Shown: positions 36,151 to 44,923, counted from the stretch's first letter. The stretch is 64,000 nucleotides of DNA from Corynebacterium pacaense (GCF_900169525.1 NZ_LT821239.1:1200708-1264707), one strand, 5' to 3'. Numbers and translations are program-made. Notes: generated by a model not told the origin, from the sequence alone.

Positions 36151-37992
36151 CTACCTGTTTCTGGATTCCTCGAAATTGATGGCACGGGCCGCGCTGAGCA
36201 GTCCGATATGGGAGAAGGCCTGGGGGAAGTTTCCGGCGAGGCGATGGTGGGTGGTGGAATACTCCTCCGCGAGTAGCCCCAACGGTGTCTGGACGGCGAG
36301 GATCGTATCCATGATCCTCTTCGCATCCTCCAAACGCCCGGAGTGGGCGTACTGCTCGACCAACCAGAAGGAGCAGATCAGGAAGGGGTATTCGTCGCCG
36401 GCCAGGCCGTCACCGCCGTCGGTGTGGTAGCGGTGGAGGAAGCCGTGGGAATCGAGAAGCTCCTCCTCGATGCGGGCGACCGTGGAGACGATGCGGGGAT
36501 CGTCATAGGGTAGGAAACCGATCTGGGACAGTTGAAGGAGAGAGGCGTCCATCTTCGTGTTGTCATAGGTTTGGGTGAAGGCCCGGATCTCCGGGTTGAA
36601 TCCTCTGGTGAGAATCTCGTCCCGCAGTTGATCCCTGCGTTCACGCCACCGTTGAACCGGGCCGTCGAGTCCGAACTCCTCGACGGCCTTGACCCCGCGG
36701 TCGAAGGCGGCCCACATCATCGCCCGGCCGTGGGTGAAATACTGGGGATCCGAACGCATCTCCCAGATTCCCTGGTCCTTCTCATCGAAGCGGGCGTCCT
36801 GGAACTCAAGCATCGCCTTCTGCAGCTCCCAGGAGAACTCATCCTCCGCATGTCCGGCACGGCGTATGCACTCCAGCGCGATCATGACCTCGCCGACGAC
36901 ATCGGCCTGGTACTGCTCCGCCGCGCCGTTACCCACGCGCACGGGCACGGAATCCTCATAGCCCCGCAGATGGGGAAGTTCGCGTTCCGGCAGGTGGCGC
37001 TCGCCGCCGAGACCGTACATGATGCGCAGGTTTTCCGGGTCTCCGGCGATGGCTCGCAGCAACCACGCGCGCCACTGGCGGGCGGCCTTGGATAGCCCGT
37101 ACTCCACCAGCGCCTCGATCGTCAGCGCGGAGTCACGCAGCCAGACATAGCGGTAGTCCCAGTTGCGCACGCCACCGAACTCCTCCGGGAGTGAGGTGGT
37201 GGGGGCGGCGACGATGCCGCCGGTAAGCATGTCGGTCAGAGCCCGCAGCACCAGCATGGACCGTCGGACCTCGGCGTCGTAACACTTTTCGGTGGGGATG
37301 TCCCTCATCCAGTCGGCCCAGAATTCCTTGGTGGCCTGCAGAGAGCGGGAGTAGTCCGGCATGGGGGGATGATCCTCGTAGGAAGGCGCCCAGGTGAGCA
37401 CCCAGGACAGGGATCCGCCCTCCTCGAGCGTGTAGGCACCGCTGTGGCAGTCCTTCGAGGGCCGGTGCGGCATCTTCGGTCCGCTGACATAGACGGCGTT
37501 GGGGCCCGCGACGGCCTGGACGATGGAGAGATCCCCCGCATCGGTGCTGCGGAAGTAGGGCGTGGACTCGCCGTAGTCGAAGCGCAGGCGGAGGATCGAC
37601 TCCACCTCCACCGAGCCCTCCAGACACCGCACCGAACGAACAAGGTCGGTGAGGTTCGGCTCGCCGTTAATGTGCACGGGCATGAAATCGGTGACCCTGG
37701 CGGTTCCGGTCGGGGATTTCCACACCGTGCGCACGATGAAGGAATCGCGGAGATACTCCTGACTGATCACCTCACCCCCGGAGATGCGCACACTCCAGTG
37801 GCCGTGCTCGCGATCGCCGAGAAGCCTGGTGAACACCGCATCGGAATCAAAGCGGGGCAGACACAGCCAGTCGATGCTGCCCTGGCGGGAGAGCAGTGCC
37901 GCGGTGTGGGTGTCCGAGAGCAGGGCATAGTCCTCCAAGGGAGTGTCCAGGGGGACATTGGATGGTTGCGGTTCGCTCGCCGTGATTCTCAT
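36151..37992 (-). CDS. Glycoside hydrolase family 15 protein (trehalase/glucoamylase-like)
   Basis: A 613-residue GH15 enzyme: an N-terminal beta-sandwich domain (DYALLSDTHTAALLSRQGSIDW, LPRFDSDAVF) followed by an (alpha/alpha)6 catalytic domain with SLPEEFGGVRNWDYRYVWLRDS, GYEDSVPVRVGNGAAEQYQ and DEYPFLICSFWLVEQYA near the C-terminus. In actinobacteria this clade includes phosphate-dependent trehalases, so trehalose hydrolysis is the leading guess; glucoamylase is the alternative. There is no signal peptide, so it acts in the cytoplasm. Its start faces the tRNA-Asn terminator about 60 bp upstream. Confidence 0.88.
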   Translation of the reverse strand: MRITASEPQPSNVPLDTPLEDYALLSDTHTAALLSRQGSIDWLCLPRFDSDAVFTRLLGDREHGHWSVRISGGEVISQEYLRDSFIVRTVWKSPTGTARVTDFMPVHINGEPNLTDLVRSVRCLEGSVEVESILRLRFDYGESTPYFRSTDAGDLSIVQAVAGPNAVYVSGPKMPHRPSKDCHSGAYTLEEGGSLSWVLTWAPSYEDHPPMPDYSRSLQATKEFWADWMRDIPTEKCYDAEVRRSMLVLRALTDMLTGGIVAAPTTSLPEEFGGVRNWDYRYVWLRDSALTIEALVEYGLSKAARQWRAWLLRAIAGDPENLRIMYGLGGERHLPERELPHLRGYEDSVPVRVGNGAAEQYQADVVGEVMIALECIRRAGHAEDEFSWELQKAMLEFQDARFDEKDQGIWEMRSDPQYFTHGRAMMWAAFDRGVKAVEEFGLDGPVQRWRERRDQLRDEILTRGFNPEIRAFTQTYDNTKMDASLLQLSQIGFLPYDDPRIVSTVARIEEELLDSHGFLHRYHTDGGDGLAGDEYPFLICSFWLVEQYAHSGRLEDAKRIMDTILAVQTPLGLLAEEYSTTHHRLAGNFPQAFSHIGLLSAARAINFEESRNR

Positions 37993-38052
37993 GGACCTAG
38001 ACTAGATCGTCGACGGCCCGGCATGAAACCCCGACTCTGTTTGCACGCAAAG

Positions 38053-38081
38053 AAGCCCGGCTCGCTATGAGCCGGGCTTTT
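38053..38081 (-). terminator. Terminator of tRNA-Asn (symmetrical hairpin)
   Basis: AAGCCCGGCTC (38053-38063) pairs perfectly with GAGCCGGGCTT (38069-38079) over a five-base loop. On the minus strand it follows the tRNA-Asn 3' end by nine bases. The A/T-flanked arms make it potentially bidirectional. Confidence 0.85.
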
Positions 38082-38087
38082 AATCTG

Positions 38088-38160
38088 CTCCTCCAACTGG
38101 GCTCGAACCAGTGACCCTTCGATTAACAGTCGAATGCTCTGCCAACTGAGCTATGGAGGA
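38088..38160 (-). tRNA. tRNA-Asn (anticodon GTT)
   Basis: The 73-nt minus-strand gene folds as a cloverleaf: acceptor TCCTCCA/TGGAGGA, D-arm GCTC...GAGC, anticodon stem TTCGA/TCGAA around CTGTTAA with anticodon GTT, and T-arm with GGTTCGAGCCC. The 3' CCA is not encoded. It has its own promoter upstream and terminator downstream. Confidence 0.96.
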
Positions 38161-38212
38161 ATACGCTGCCCGAAGCATGGCTGTCATTCGGCCTGCGGTG
38201 CAACGAGAACTA

Positions 38213-38242
38213 ACTATAGTTGGCTTCTTTCAGAAGGGGCAA
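38213..38242 (-). promoter_or_regulatory. Promoter of tRNA-Asn
   Basis: On the minus strand TTGCCC (38237-38242) and TATAGT (38213-38218) are separated by 18 bases and lie about 50 bases before the tRNA, a good sigma-A-type promoter. Confidence 0.65.
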
Positions 38243-38339
38243 ATCGCCAGCTTGATTGATGTATTTGGGCGGTTTCCCGGGGCGGATCCGGTGGTTTGCC
38301 GGGGTATCCTGCCAAGGTGTCCGTTAGAACCAGCGCCGT

Positions 38340-38370
38340 TTGCCAACTGCGGTGGAACTCCCGCTATAAT
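38340..38370 (+). promoter_or_regulatory. Promoter of the CAT-anticodon tRNA
   Basis: A consensus -10 TATAAT at 38365-38370 with TTGCCA at 38340-38345 (19-base spacing) lies 45 bases before the tRNA. The rest of the 255-bp gap between the two tRNAs (38161-38415) holds only these divergent promoters; I see no gene in it. Confidence 0.65.
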
Positions 38371-38415
38371 GACGGGGTTGCCGTAGGGCGGATTATCGTT
38401 TCCCGCCGGCATGGA

Positions 38416-38489
38416 GGGGCTATAGCTCAGTCGGTTAGAGCTACGGACTCATAATCCGTTGGTCCCGGGTTCGAGCCCCGGTGGCCCCA
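38416..38489 (+). tRNA. tRNA with CAT anticodon (elongator Met, or Ile2)
   Basis: The 74-nt cloverleaf has acceptor GGGGCTA/TGGCCCC, D-arm GCTC...GAGC, anticodon stem ACGGA/TCCGT around CTCATAA (anticodon CAT) and a T-arm CCGGG/CCCGG. The lack of the initiator-type C1-A72 mismatch and GGG/CCC anticodon pairs excludes the initiator. Elongator tRNA-Met and lysidine-modified tRNA-Ile2 cannot be separated by eye. CCA is not encoded. Confidence 0.93.
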
Positions 38490-38569
38490 CAAACACCTGT
38501 TCGACCGACCCCGGGCGGCTCTTCTCCTGCCGCCACCCCACGGGCGGGGATCCACCCCGGAGGAGCGGG

Positions 38570-39913
38570 CTAGGGTGCCGGGGAGTCCCCCATGGGCACC
38601 AGCAGGATGTCGGTGGCACCCTCGGCGATCGCGGTGTCGGTGTCGGGACCCGCGGTCGTGGCGTCGATAGGCACCTGCTCCACCTGGAGCACCCCGGGAT
38701 CGCCGGCCTGCCCGGGCGCCGTCCGGAGACTGCGGGTCTGCGGGCCCTGGTTTATTCCGAAGTAGGTGTCCAATCCCTTCACGTTGAACTGCGTGGACAT
38801 GTACCGGCTGTTGTTGGAGGTGTTCCACTGGGAGACGATGAGATCCATGTTGCCCAGAGTGGAGCCGGGTGCGATGTAGCCGCCGTAGAGCTGGGTGAAG
38901 TTATCGGGGTTCTGGGTCGAGCCCCAGCCGCCGGTGCCTGCGACGACCACATTGGCCACGGGTACGGAGTTCCAGTCGATCGCGATGTCGGAGGAGATTC
39001 GGATCTCGATCGCCATGGTCTCGGCATTGAACATCGCCAGTACCCAGTGTCCCTCGATGTAGCGAAGTGACATCTCGCCGGCGCTGACACGTTCGCTGAG
39101 TACAGGTGAGACCCTGCCGCCCCAGGATCCGGTGCCATCCTCCGCCAGGGAGAAGTGGCTCCATTTCGAGCGGTCGCCGATATCGCCGGGGAGAAAGCGG
39201 GTGAGGTAGACGTCATCGCGACGCTGGAAGCCCGAGGACATCATGTACACATAGCCGTCCGGGCCCAGTTCCCAGGTGATCAGCTGTGCCTTACCACCCA
39301 GGTAGGAGGCGGGAATGGTGCCCAGGCTTTGCCAGCTCGCCCCCTGGTTCTCCGACTTCCAGATCTGGGTGCGCAGCACGTTTCCCACGCCCTCATTCCA
39401 CATGCCCTGCATGTAGAGGGTGCCGTCGATGTTGATCACATCCGAGGGCAGCAGGGTCAGGCCGCGGTCGTTGTGGGAGTAGTTGAGCAGCTGCTGGGCC
39501 TTCTCGCCCTCGTTGAGGGCGCGTTTGATGATGATCCGTCCAGCCTCGTCGAACTCCGCGACCACCCCGACGGGACTCAGCCATTCGCCCTCCCCGAAAC
39601 GGGCCCCGCGGAAGGAATCGCCGAAGATGATGGCAAATTCCCTGCCCGTGCCGATTGCGGTCATGATGCCGAGATCACCGGCGAGAACACCGATGTGCTC
39701 GGAGACGCCCGGGCCGAGCACATCGCCGATGAGATTGACCACCAGCCCCTCGGAGACGCCGGGGGCCCAGGGGGTGGGGTCGGGCCTGGAATCCGAGGAG
39801 GAGGACGAGCTTGACGACGACTGCGCCGTCACGGGCGCAACGAGGAGCAGTTGGGTTGCGGTACCCAGGGTCACCGCGCAGGCGAGTGCACGCAGGTGCA
39901 TGGAGGAGTTCAT
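38570..39913 (-). CDS. Secreted DUF4185 protein, candidate endo-D-arabinanase (GH183)
   Basis: A 447-residue exported protein: signal peptide (MNSSMHLRALACAVTLGTAT, cleavage near VTAQ), a poly-Ser stretch, then a beta-propeller-like DUF4185 domain with EFAIIFGDSFRG, GTLYMQGMWNEG, SLRYIEGHWVLAMFNAET and QLYGGYIAPGS. DUF4185 proteins of mycobacteria and corynebacteria were shown to include endo-D-arabinanases (family GH183) that cut the arabinan of arabinogalactan and lipoarabinomannan. A role in cell-wall arabinan turnover is therefore likely but inferred. It follows the tRNA convergently. No second enzyme of arabinan breakdown is adjacent. Confidence 0.82.
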   Translation of the reverse strand: MNSSMHLRALACAVTLGTATQLLLVAPVTAQSSSSSSSSSDSRPDPTPWAPGVSEGLVVNLIGDVLGPGVSEHIGVLAGDLGIMTAIGTGREFAIIFGDSFRGARFGEGEWLSPVGVVAEFDEAGRIIIKRALNEGEKAQQLLNYSHNDRGLTLLPSDVINIDGTLYMQGMWNEGVGNVLRTQIWKSENQGASWQSLGTIPASYLGGKAQLITWELGPDGYVYMMSSGFQRRDDVYLTRFLPGDIGDRSKWSHFSLAEDGTGSWGGRVSPVLSERVSAGEMSLRYIEGHWVLAMFNAETMAIEIRISSDIAIDWNSVPVANVVVAGTGGWGSTQNPDNFTQLYGGYIAPGSTLGNMDLIVSQWNTSNNSRYMSTQFNVKGLDTYFGINQGPQTRSLRTAPGQAGDPGVLQVEQVPIDATTAGPDTDTAIAEGATDILLVPMGDSPAP

Positions 39914-39951
39914 TTCAGGGAGCCTAGCAAGCTCACTACCCGTTGGCGCGG

Positions 39952-40527
39952 TTAGCTCAACGCACGCAGGATCAACGCCACCTCCGCGTCGGCGTCGCCG
40001 TATGACGGAGCCGGATCCAGAGCCTGCATGAGCAGTTCGCGGCCGATGATCGACAGACTCAGCGTCTCGATGGCGCCGTTCCGTGGCTCGGGAATCTCCC
40101 CGCGCAGAACGGCCCGCCGCAGCATCGCTTTCAGGTGCTGGTCCGTGGCCTCGATGACCTCGGTGCGCAGGATTGCCCTCAGCTCAGTGTCATGGCAGGA
40201 CTCGGCGAGCAGGGACAGCAGGGCGGTGCCGACCTGGTCGAAGAGTCCGCGTTTGCGGGTGATCAGCTGGTCCAGGTCCCCCGCCAGCGTCCCGGAGTCG
40301 ATCTCTCCCAGGGCGTCGAGAGTCAGACTGCGGGCGACATCGGAAACCAGTGCCTGCTTGGTGGGCCAGCGCCTGTAGAGACTGGCGGTGGAGGCTCCCG
40401 CGCGCCCGGCCACCGCCGCGGTGGTCACCGCGCGGTAGCCCTCGCTGGCCAACAGGTCGAGCGTTGCCTGCATGAATCGGCTGCTCAGGCGTGGATCTGC
40501 GGGACGGCCCCTGCCGTTGTCAGCCAC
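39952..40527 (-). CDS. TetR-family transcriptional regulator
   Basis: A 191-residue TetR-type repressor with the N-terminal helix-turn-helix LLASEGYRAVTTAAVAGRAGASTASLYRRWPTKQALV-like segment (RAVTTAAVAGRAG, TASLYRRWPTKQ) and an all-helical ligand-binding C-terminus. GTG 40525-40527 overlaps the stop of the aldehyde dehydrogenase gene by 8 bp on the same strand, so the two form an operon. It probably represses that operon, and perhaps the divergent hydrolase, in response to an aldehyde, acid or lipid. The inducer is unknown. Confidence 0.88.
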   Translation of the reverse strand: MADNGRGRPADPRLSSRFMQATLDLLASEGYRAVTTAAVAGRAGASTASLYRRWPTKQALVSDVARSLTLDALGEIDSGTLAGDLDQLITRKRGLFDQVGTALLSLLAESCHDTELRAILRTEVIEATDQHLKAMLRRAVLRGEIPEPRNGAIETLSLSIIGRELLMQALDPAPSYGDADAEVALILRALS

Positions 40528-41935
40528 GTCGCTGCACCTTTCCGATCACCCCGAGCAGGTGTGGAGCGGTTCCGGGGTTGAGCAGTCTCAGCGTGTCGGG
40601 GAAACTGGGCTTGTTCAGAACCGGCTTGAGGTGGGAGAAGGTCCGGATCGACTCTCTGCCGTGGTAGGCGCCGATGCCGCTGGCGCCCACTCCGCCGAAG
40701 GGTAGCGAGCCGTCGCCGACATGGATGATGGCGGCCCCGGAAACCACCGCACCCGATGAGGTGTTGTCCTCGAAGTATCGGCGTGTCTCCCTGGAATCGC
40801 TGAACACGTACAGGGCCAGCGGCTTGTCCCAGGCATTGATCACCCTGGCGGCCTCCTCCTTCGTGGAGACCGTGACGATGGGCAGGATCGGGCCGAAGAT
40901 CTCATCGCGCAGCAGCTCAAACGGGGCGTCCGGACCCACGACGGCACGCTCGAGATCGGGGAAGGTGATCACCGTCGGTTCGATGTAGAGATCATCGCGG
41001 TCGTGGCGGCCGCCGAACTCGATCCGACCCTCGTCGAGGTACCCCGCGAGGCGGTCGAAGTGTCCTTCATTGATGATGCGCACATACTCCCCGCCGGTCG
41101 CAGGGTCGGTTCCCCACAGCTCCAGCACGGCACGGCGGAGAGCCGCGACCAGCGCGGGCACGCGCTCAGGGGTGGTCAGGACATAGTCGGGGGAGACGCA
41201 GGTCTGCCCGGCGTTGGTGAACTTTGCCCAGACCAGGCGGCGCGCCGCCGTCTCGAGGTTGCGGTCATCGTCGAACCAGGCTGGTGATTTCCCTCCGAGC
41301 TCGAGGGTCACGGGTGTGAGATGCTTGGCCGCGGCCTCCATCACCACTCTTCCGATCCGGCCGGAACCCGTGAAGATGATGTGGTCGAATCGTTCCTCCA
41401 GCACCTGCTGCGCGACCTCGACGGATCCGGGCAGGACCTGCACGGCGCCGTCCGGGAGGTACGTAGGGACCAACTCCGCGAGCAGTCGCGAGGTGTGCGC
41501 GGACTCCGGGCTGGGCTTGATCACCGCGGTGTTGCCCGAGGCGAGAATGCCCACCAGGGGCACCAGGGTGAGGTTGATGGGGTAGTTCCAGGGGGATATG
41601 ACCAGCACCACGCCGAGGGGCTCGGGGACCAGCCGTGCCGAGGCCGGCCAGAGGGTCGGTGAGACCGTGGTCCGCCTGGGGGAGGTCCATCTCCGGAGAT
41701 GGCGCAGGGTGTGGTTCGCCTCGCCGATGGCCACATCAATTTCGGTGAGACCGGCCTCACGCCTGCTCTTGCGCAGGTCCGCGTGCAGGACCCTTTCGAA
41801 ATCCGAGCGGTTCTCCTCGAGCATGCGCCTGATTGCCGCCACATTGCGTCTGCGGGCGGACAGCGAGCGGGTGCCTCCTGATTCGAATACTGCTCGTGCG
41901 CGGTCAACTGTTTGGGTTACCTGTGTCTTTTGCAT
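40520..41935 (-). CDS. Aldehyde dehydrogenase (class 3-like)
   Basis: A 471-residue NAD(P)-dependent aldehyde dehydrogenase. The catalytic glutamate is in PVTLELGGKSPAWF and the nucleophilic cysteine in NAGQTCVSPDYVL; PWNYPINLTLVPLVGILASGN and LPFGGVGASGIGAYHG match the ALDH3/fatty-aldehyde group. It lacks the hydrophobic C-terminal anchor of the membrane forms. On the minus strand TAGGCT lies six bases before ATG 41935, so the transcript may be leaderless. It oxidises aldehydes to acids; medium- or long-chain or aromatic substrates are plausible. Confidence 0.92.
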   Translation of the reverse strand: MQKTQVTQTVDRARAVFESGGTRSLSARRRNVAAIRRMLEENRSDFERVLHADLRKSRREAGLTEIDVAIGEANHTLRHLRRWTSPRRTTVSPTLWPASARLVPEPLGVVLVISPWNYPINLTLVPLVGILASGNTAVIKPSPESAHTSRLLAELVPTYLPDGAVQVLPGSVEVAQQVLEERFDHIIFTGSGRIGRVVMEAAAKHLTPVTLELGGKSPAWFDDDRNLETAARRLVWAKFTNAGQTCVSPDYVLTTPERVPALVAALRRAVLELWGTDPATGGEYVRIINEGHFDRLAGYLDEGRIEFGGRHDRDDLYIEPTVITFPDLERAVVGPDAPFELLRDEIFGPILPIVTVSTKEEAARVINAWDKPLALYVFSDSRETRRYFEDNTSSGAVVSGAAIIHVGDGSLPFGGVGASGIGAYHGRESIRTFSHLKPVLNKPSFPDTLRLLNPGTAPHLLGVIGKVQRRG

Positions 41936-42057
41936 GAGCTCAGCCTAGGTTACAAACGATACGAGTACAATCAGTTTCGTTATTCGGTGGTGCACCTCCG
42001 GTGCATGCCGAGCGGGTGGGGCTTGTGCGTCGACAAGCAAGGCGCGACACTGGGGGT
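41936..42057. promoter_or_regulatory. Divergent promoter region, candidate TetR operator
   Basis: The 122-bp gap between the divergent dehydrogenase and hydrolase contains an AT-rich patch with arms AACGA (41955-41959) and TCGTT (41977-41981) around 17 bases. This is the only dyad I see that could be the TetR operator; support is weak. Confidence 0.3.
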
Positions 42058-42969
42058 ATGCGTCTCAAAGAAATTGACCCCCGCCTGCGGGCGGCTGCGG
42101 TGTACTCAAATATCCGGGGTGTGGACAGGCCGTTCATGCGCGGGGTGCTGCGCTTCGGAATGCGTCACCTACCTTCATTGAGGGTGAAGGGGGTCGGTGT
42201 CCGGGTTGTGAGGAGCGGCCTCATCACCATGCGGGTTTTCGAGCCGGAGGGGGAGCGGCTGCGCCCGGGTCTGCTGTGGATCCACGGAGGGGGCCTTGTC
42301 GTGGGCTCGGCCCGGCAGGATGATCGAATGTGTGCGCGGACCGCGGCGGAGCTGGACGCGGTGGTCGTCTCCGTTGACTATCGCCTGGCCCCCGAACATC
42401 CCTATCCTGCGGCGATCGATGATGTCCACGCGGCCTGGCTCTGGCTGGTGGACAATGCCGAGCAGCTGGAGGTGAACACCTCACACCTGGCCATCGGCGG
42501 CGAGAGTGCCGGCGGTGGGTTGGCTGCCTGCCTAGTCCAACGGGTCCATGACGAGGGCGGGGTCCAGCCGGTCGCTCAATGGCTGTTCGCCCCGATGCTC
42601 GATGATCGGACCGCGGCGAACACCGACCTCGACGCAATCAACCATCTCGTTTGGAACAACAAGGCGAATCGTTACGGCTGGTCGGCCTACCTCGGGAGGT
42701 CGCCGGGTGCGACCGTGGTGCCGGAGTATGCGGCGGCGGCCCGCAGGGCGGACCTGACCGGCCTGCCGCCCACCTGGATCTACACCACCGACCTGGAGCT
42801 TTTCCATGATGAGGTGACCACCTATGCCGCCCGGCTTCGGGATGCGGGGGTGGACGTCGAACTGCGGACCGTGCCCGCTGCGGCGCACGCCTTCGAGCTG
42901 ATGGAGAACACTGCGCCGGCCCGCGAGCTCATGGCGGAGGCCAGGCGATGGTTGGGGACCACCCTTTAG
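42058..42969 (+). CDS. Alpha/beta hydrolase, HSL-type esterase/lipase
   Basis: A 303-residue hormone-sensitive-lipase-family esterase. The oxyanion motif is LWIHGGGLVVGS, the nucleophile elbow is AIGGESAGGGLAA, the acid is likely in TTDLELFHDE and the histidine is in AAAHAFELM. There is no signal peptide. ATG 42058 (MRLKEIDPRLRAAAVYSN) is chosen; an in-frame extension to 42001 lacks support. It diverges from the aldehyde dehydrogenase/TetR unit, and may supply alcohol or aldehyde precursors from ester cleavage (inference). A serine hydrolase gene follows 48 bp later. Confidence 0.9.
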   Translation: MRLKEIDPRLRAAAVYSNIRGVDRPFMRGVLRFGMRHLPSLRVKGVGVRVVRSGLITMRVFEPEGERLRPGLLWIHGGGLVVGSARQDDRMCARTAAELDAVVVSVDYRLAPEHPYPAAIDDVHAAWLWLVDNAEQLEVNTSHLAIGGESAGGGLAACLVQRVHDEGGVQPVAQWLFAPMLDDRTAANTDLDAINHLVWNNKANRYGWSAYLGRSPGATVVPEYAAAARRADLTGLPPTWIYTTDLELFHDEVTTYAARLRDAGVDVELRTVPAAAHAFELMENTAPARELMAEARRWLGTTL

Positions 42970-43017
42970 CGCGGCTTTTCCGCCATGTCCTGCCAGGCTA
43001 TCCACAGAGATCCTGCT

Positions 43018-43854
43018 ATGGTTCGGGGCATGGTTCGGGATCTGGAGAGTTTCAACGCACTGGACGCTTGGCCGGTGGACCACGTTTCCGCGGCTGTGAT
43101 CGCCGGAGGTGAACTAAGCACCCATGGTGATATTGAACGCGTCTTTGAGCTGATGAGTGTGACCAAACTACTGGTCAGCTACGGAGTGCTCATAGCGATC
43201 GAGGAGGGTGTCCTGGAGCTCGATGACCCGCTGGGGCCGCCGGGTTCAACCGTTCGGCATCTGCTCTCGCATGCTTCCGGAGTTGCCTTTGATTCCCCGG
43301 CACCGCAGCGGAAAGTGGGGGAGCGTCGCATTTATTCCTCAGCTGGGATGGACATTCTTGCAGACAAGGTTGCCGGGGAGACCGGCATCGCCTTCCCGGA
43401 GTACCTTCGGCAGGCGGTTTTCGAGCCACTGGGCATGGAATCCTCCGAGCTGTGGGGTTCCGCCGGCCACGATGCCCGATCCACCGTTGCGGACCTGGCG
43501 AGTTTCGCCCGCGAGCTGACCGCTCCGAGGCTGCTCTCCCAGCAGACCCTGGATGAGGCCTTCACCGTGCAGTTCCCCGAGCTGATAGGCACCATCCCGG
43601 GCTACGGCATGCAGAAACCCAATCCATGGGGCCTGGGTTTCGAGATCAAGGGGAGAAAATCGCCGCACTGGACCGGGGCGTCGATGCCGACGACCACCGC
43701 GGGGCATTTCGGGCAGTCAGGGACCTTTCTGTGGACGGTTCCGGGTTCCGGTGTCGCCGCCGTCGTGCTGACCGACCGGGACTTCGGAGACTGGGCGAAG
43801 CCATCGTGGGCGGCGTTCAACGATGCTCTGTGGACGGAGATCACAGACTCTTAA
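43018..43854 (+). CDS. Beta-lactamase-like serine hydrolase (class C/esterase family)
   Basis: A protein of about 278 residues with the penicillin-binding-like fold. The SxxK motif is FELMSVTKLLVSYG, the second motif is RRIYSSAGMDILAD (Tyr-Ser-Ser), and HFGQSGTFLW takes the place of the KTG box. There is no export signal, so a cytoplasmic esterase or peptidase is more likely than a resistance enzyme. Starts at ATG 43018 and GTG/ATG 43030 are both possible because MVRGMVRD repeats the start context. The stop overlaps an AACCT-A-AGGTT palindrome (43853-43863). Confidence 0.82.
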   Translation: MVRGMVRDLESFNALDAWPVDHVSAAVIAGGELSTHGDIERVFELMSVTKLLVSYGVLIAIEEGVLELDDPLGPPGSTVRHLLSHASGVAFDSPAPQRKVGERRIYSSAGMDILADKVAGETGIAFPEYLRQAVFEPLGMESSELWGSAGHDARSTVADLASFARELTAPRLLSQQTLDEAFTVQFPELIGTIPGYGMQKPNPWGLGFEIKGRKSPHWTGASMPTTTAGHFGQSGTFLWTVPGSGVAAVVLTDRDFGDWAKPSWAAFNDALWTEITDS

Positions 43855-44079
43855 CCTAAGGTTGAGCTTGAGTAAATGGGGGATAAAGCGGGGCTTTAGG
43901 GTTGTCGGTCCGGGCCGAAGTGGCCAAAATCGCATGTATCAGTCATTTGAGTCATTGACGAGAACGACGCACACGCGAGGCCGTTGGGGAAGACGAACCT
44001 CGTCTTAGATCGCCTGGAGGCAGACCTTTAGAACAGGGTGCCAATCCGGGCGGTGTCAGTGTTGCCGAAGGAATCCGAC
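43855..44079 (+). promoter_or_regulatory. Intergenic region before hypothetical gene
   Basis: This 225-bp gap begins with a perfect AACCT-A-AGGTT dyad (43853-43863) without a T-run and ends with a GAAGGA ribosome site for the next gene. I see no other gene or RNA in it. Confidence 0.3.
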
Positions 44080-44508
44080 ATGACTAATTTTGCATTAACC
44101 ATGCCCACCCGGACTCGCCATAACATGGACCTGCTCTCGGCAGACTTCTGGGAGGACATGGACTTGCCCCAACAGCCGACGCCCGTTGTCGAAACAGTTG
44201 AGGACCTAGCTCGACCAGCGCTCACCGCTGTGCTGAACATCAGTGGCATGCCTCGTCAGTTCCGTCCACGTGTTGAGACTGCAATGGTTGTCTGCATTTC
44301 CAGCCCCTCCGAACTTGTCGTCGCAGGTGCCGATCCGTTGACCGCGCACTGGTTCACCAACTGGCGACGCGATCCCTTCGAACCGGGACTCATCGAGTGC
44401 CGAGAAGTGATCACCGGTTCCGCCCGGGAGCTGGACCACCTCCGCGTGGTACTGGACAATCTCTCCGTCGAACACAACTTCGACGCGGACGTGCGAATCG
44501 TCGACTAG
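44080..44508 (+). CDS. Hypothetical protein
   Basis: A 142-residue protein (MTNFALTMPTRTRHNMDLLS) with no signal peptide or membrane helix. The N-terminal third looks disordered; the remainder alternates strands and helices (RVETAMVVCISSPSELVVAG; ELDHLRVVLDNLSVEHNFDA). ATG 44080 follows GAAGGA with suitable spacing. The gene is isolated: a hydrolase lies upstream and a repeat region downstream. No family was recognised. Confidence 0.6.
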   Translation: MTNFALTMPTRTRHNMDLLSADFWEDMDLPQQPTPVVETVEDLARPALTAVLNISGMPRQFRPRVETAMVVCISSPSELVVAGADPLTAHWFTNWRRDPFEPGLIECREVITGSARELDHLRVVLDNLSVEHNFDADVRIVD

Positions 44509-44571
44509 CCGGGGCCGCCGGATGGTGCGGTGAGGCTGCGGTTTTCCGGTGGCCCGTCTGCGCGCCGATCG

Positions 44572-44913
44572 CCCTGTGGCCCTGGTGGCTTCCCCACCGG
44601 GTGCCGGTGGGCGGCGGCTGCGTCACCTGTGGTGGGGGCCGGTGTGGAGGGCGTGTGGATGGCAGGGGTGAACTTTCCGATGCGGCGACCGAAAGCCCAG
44701 GGGCCGGAAAGTTTCACCCGCCTGTGCACACACTGTGAGCATGTGGCCCTGTGGCCCTGGTGGCTTACCCATCGGGTGCCGGTGGGCGGCGGCTTCGTCA
44801 CCTGTGGGGGGGCCGGTGTGGAGGGCGTGTGGATGGCAGGGGTGAACTTTCCGATGCGGCGACCAAAAGCCCGGGGGCCGAAAAGTTTCACCCGCCTGTG
44901 CACACACTGTGAG
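44572..44913. repeat. Two tandem ~168-bp direct repeats with internal hairpins
   Basis: Copies at 44572-44739 and 44747-44913 are nearly identical, with a few substitutions and one deleted G. Each contains an inverted repeat, GGGTGAACTTTCCG facing CGGAAAGTTTCACCC, enclosing about 25 bases, and ends in CTGTGCACACACTGTGAG. They fill the gap between two convergent genes (44509-44923). Open frames through the repeats have a low-complexity composition and no ribosome sites, so I do not call them genes. Confidence 0.9.
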
Positions 44914-44923
44914 GACCCAGCGT

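Noticed and set aside
44512-44923. Repeat-region open frames as a repetitive protein
   Set aside because: Frames on both strands are Arg/Pro/His-rich, lack ribosome sites and arise from GC-rich repeat DNA.
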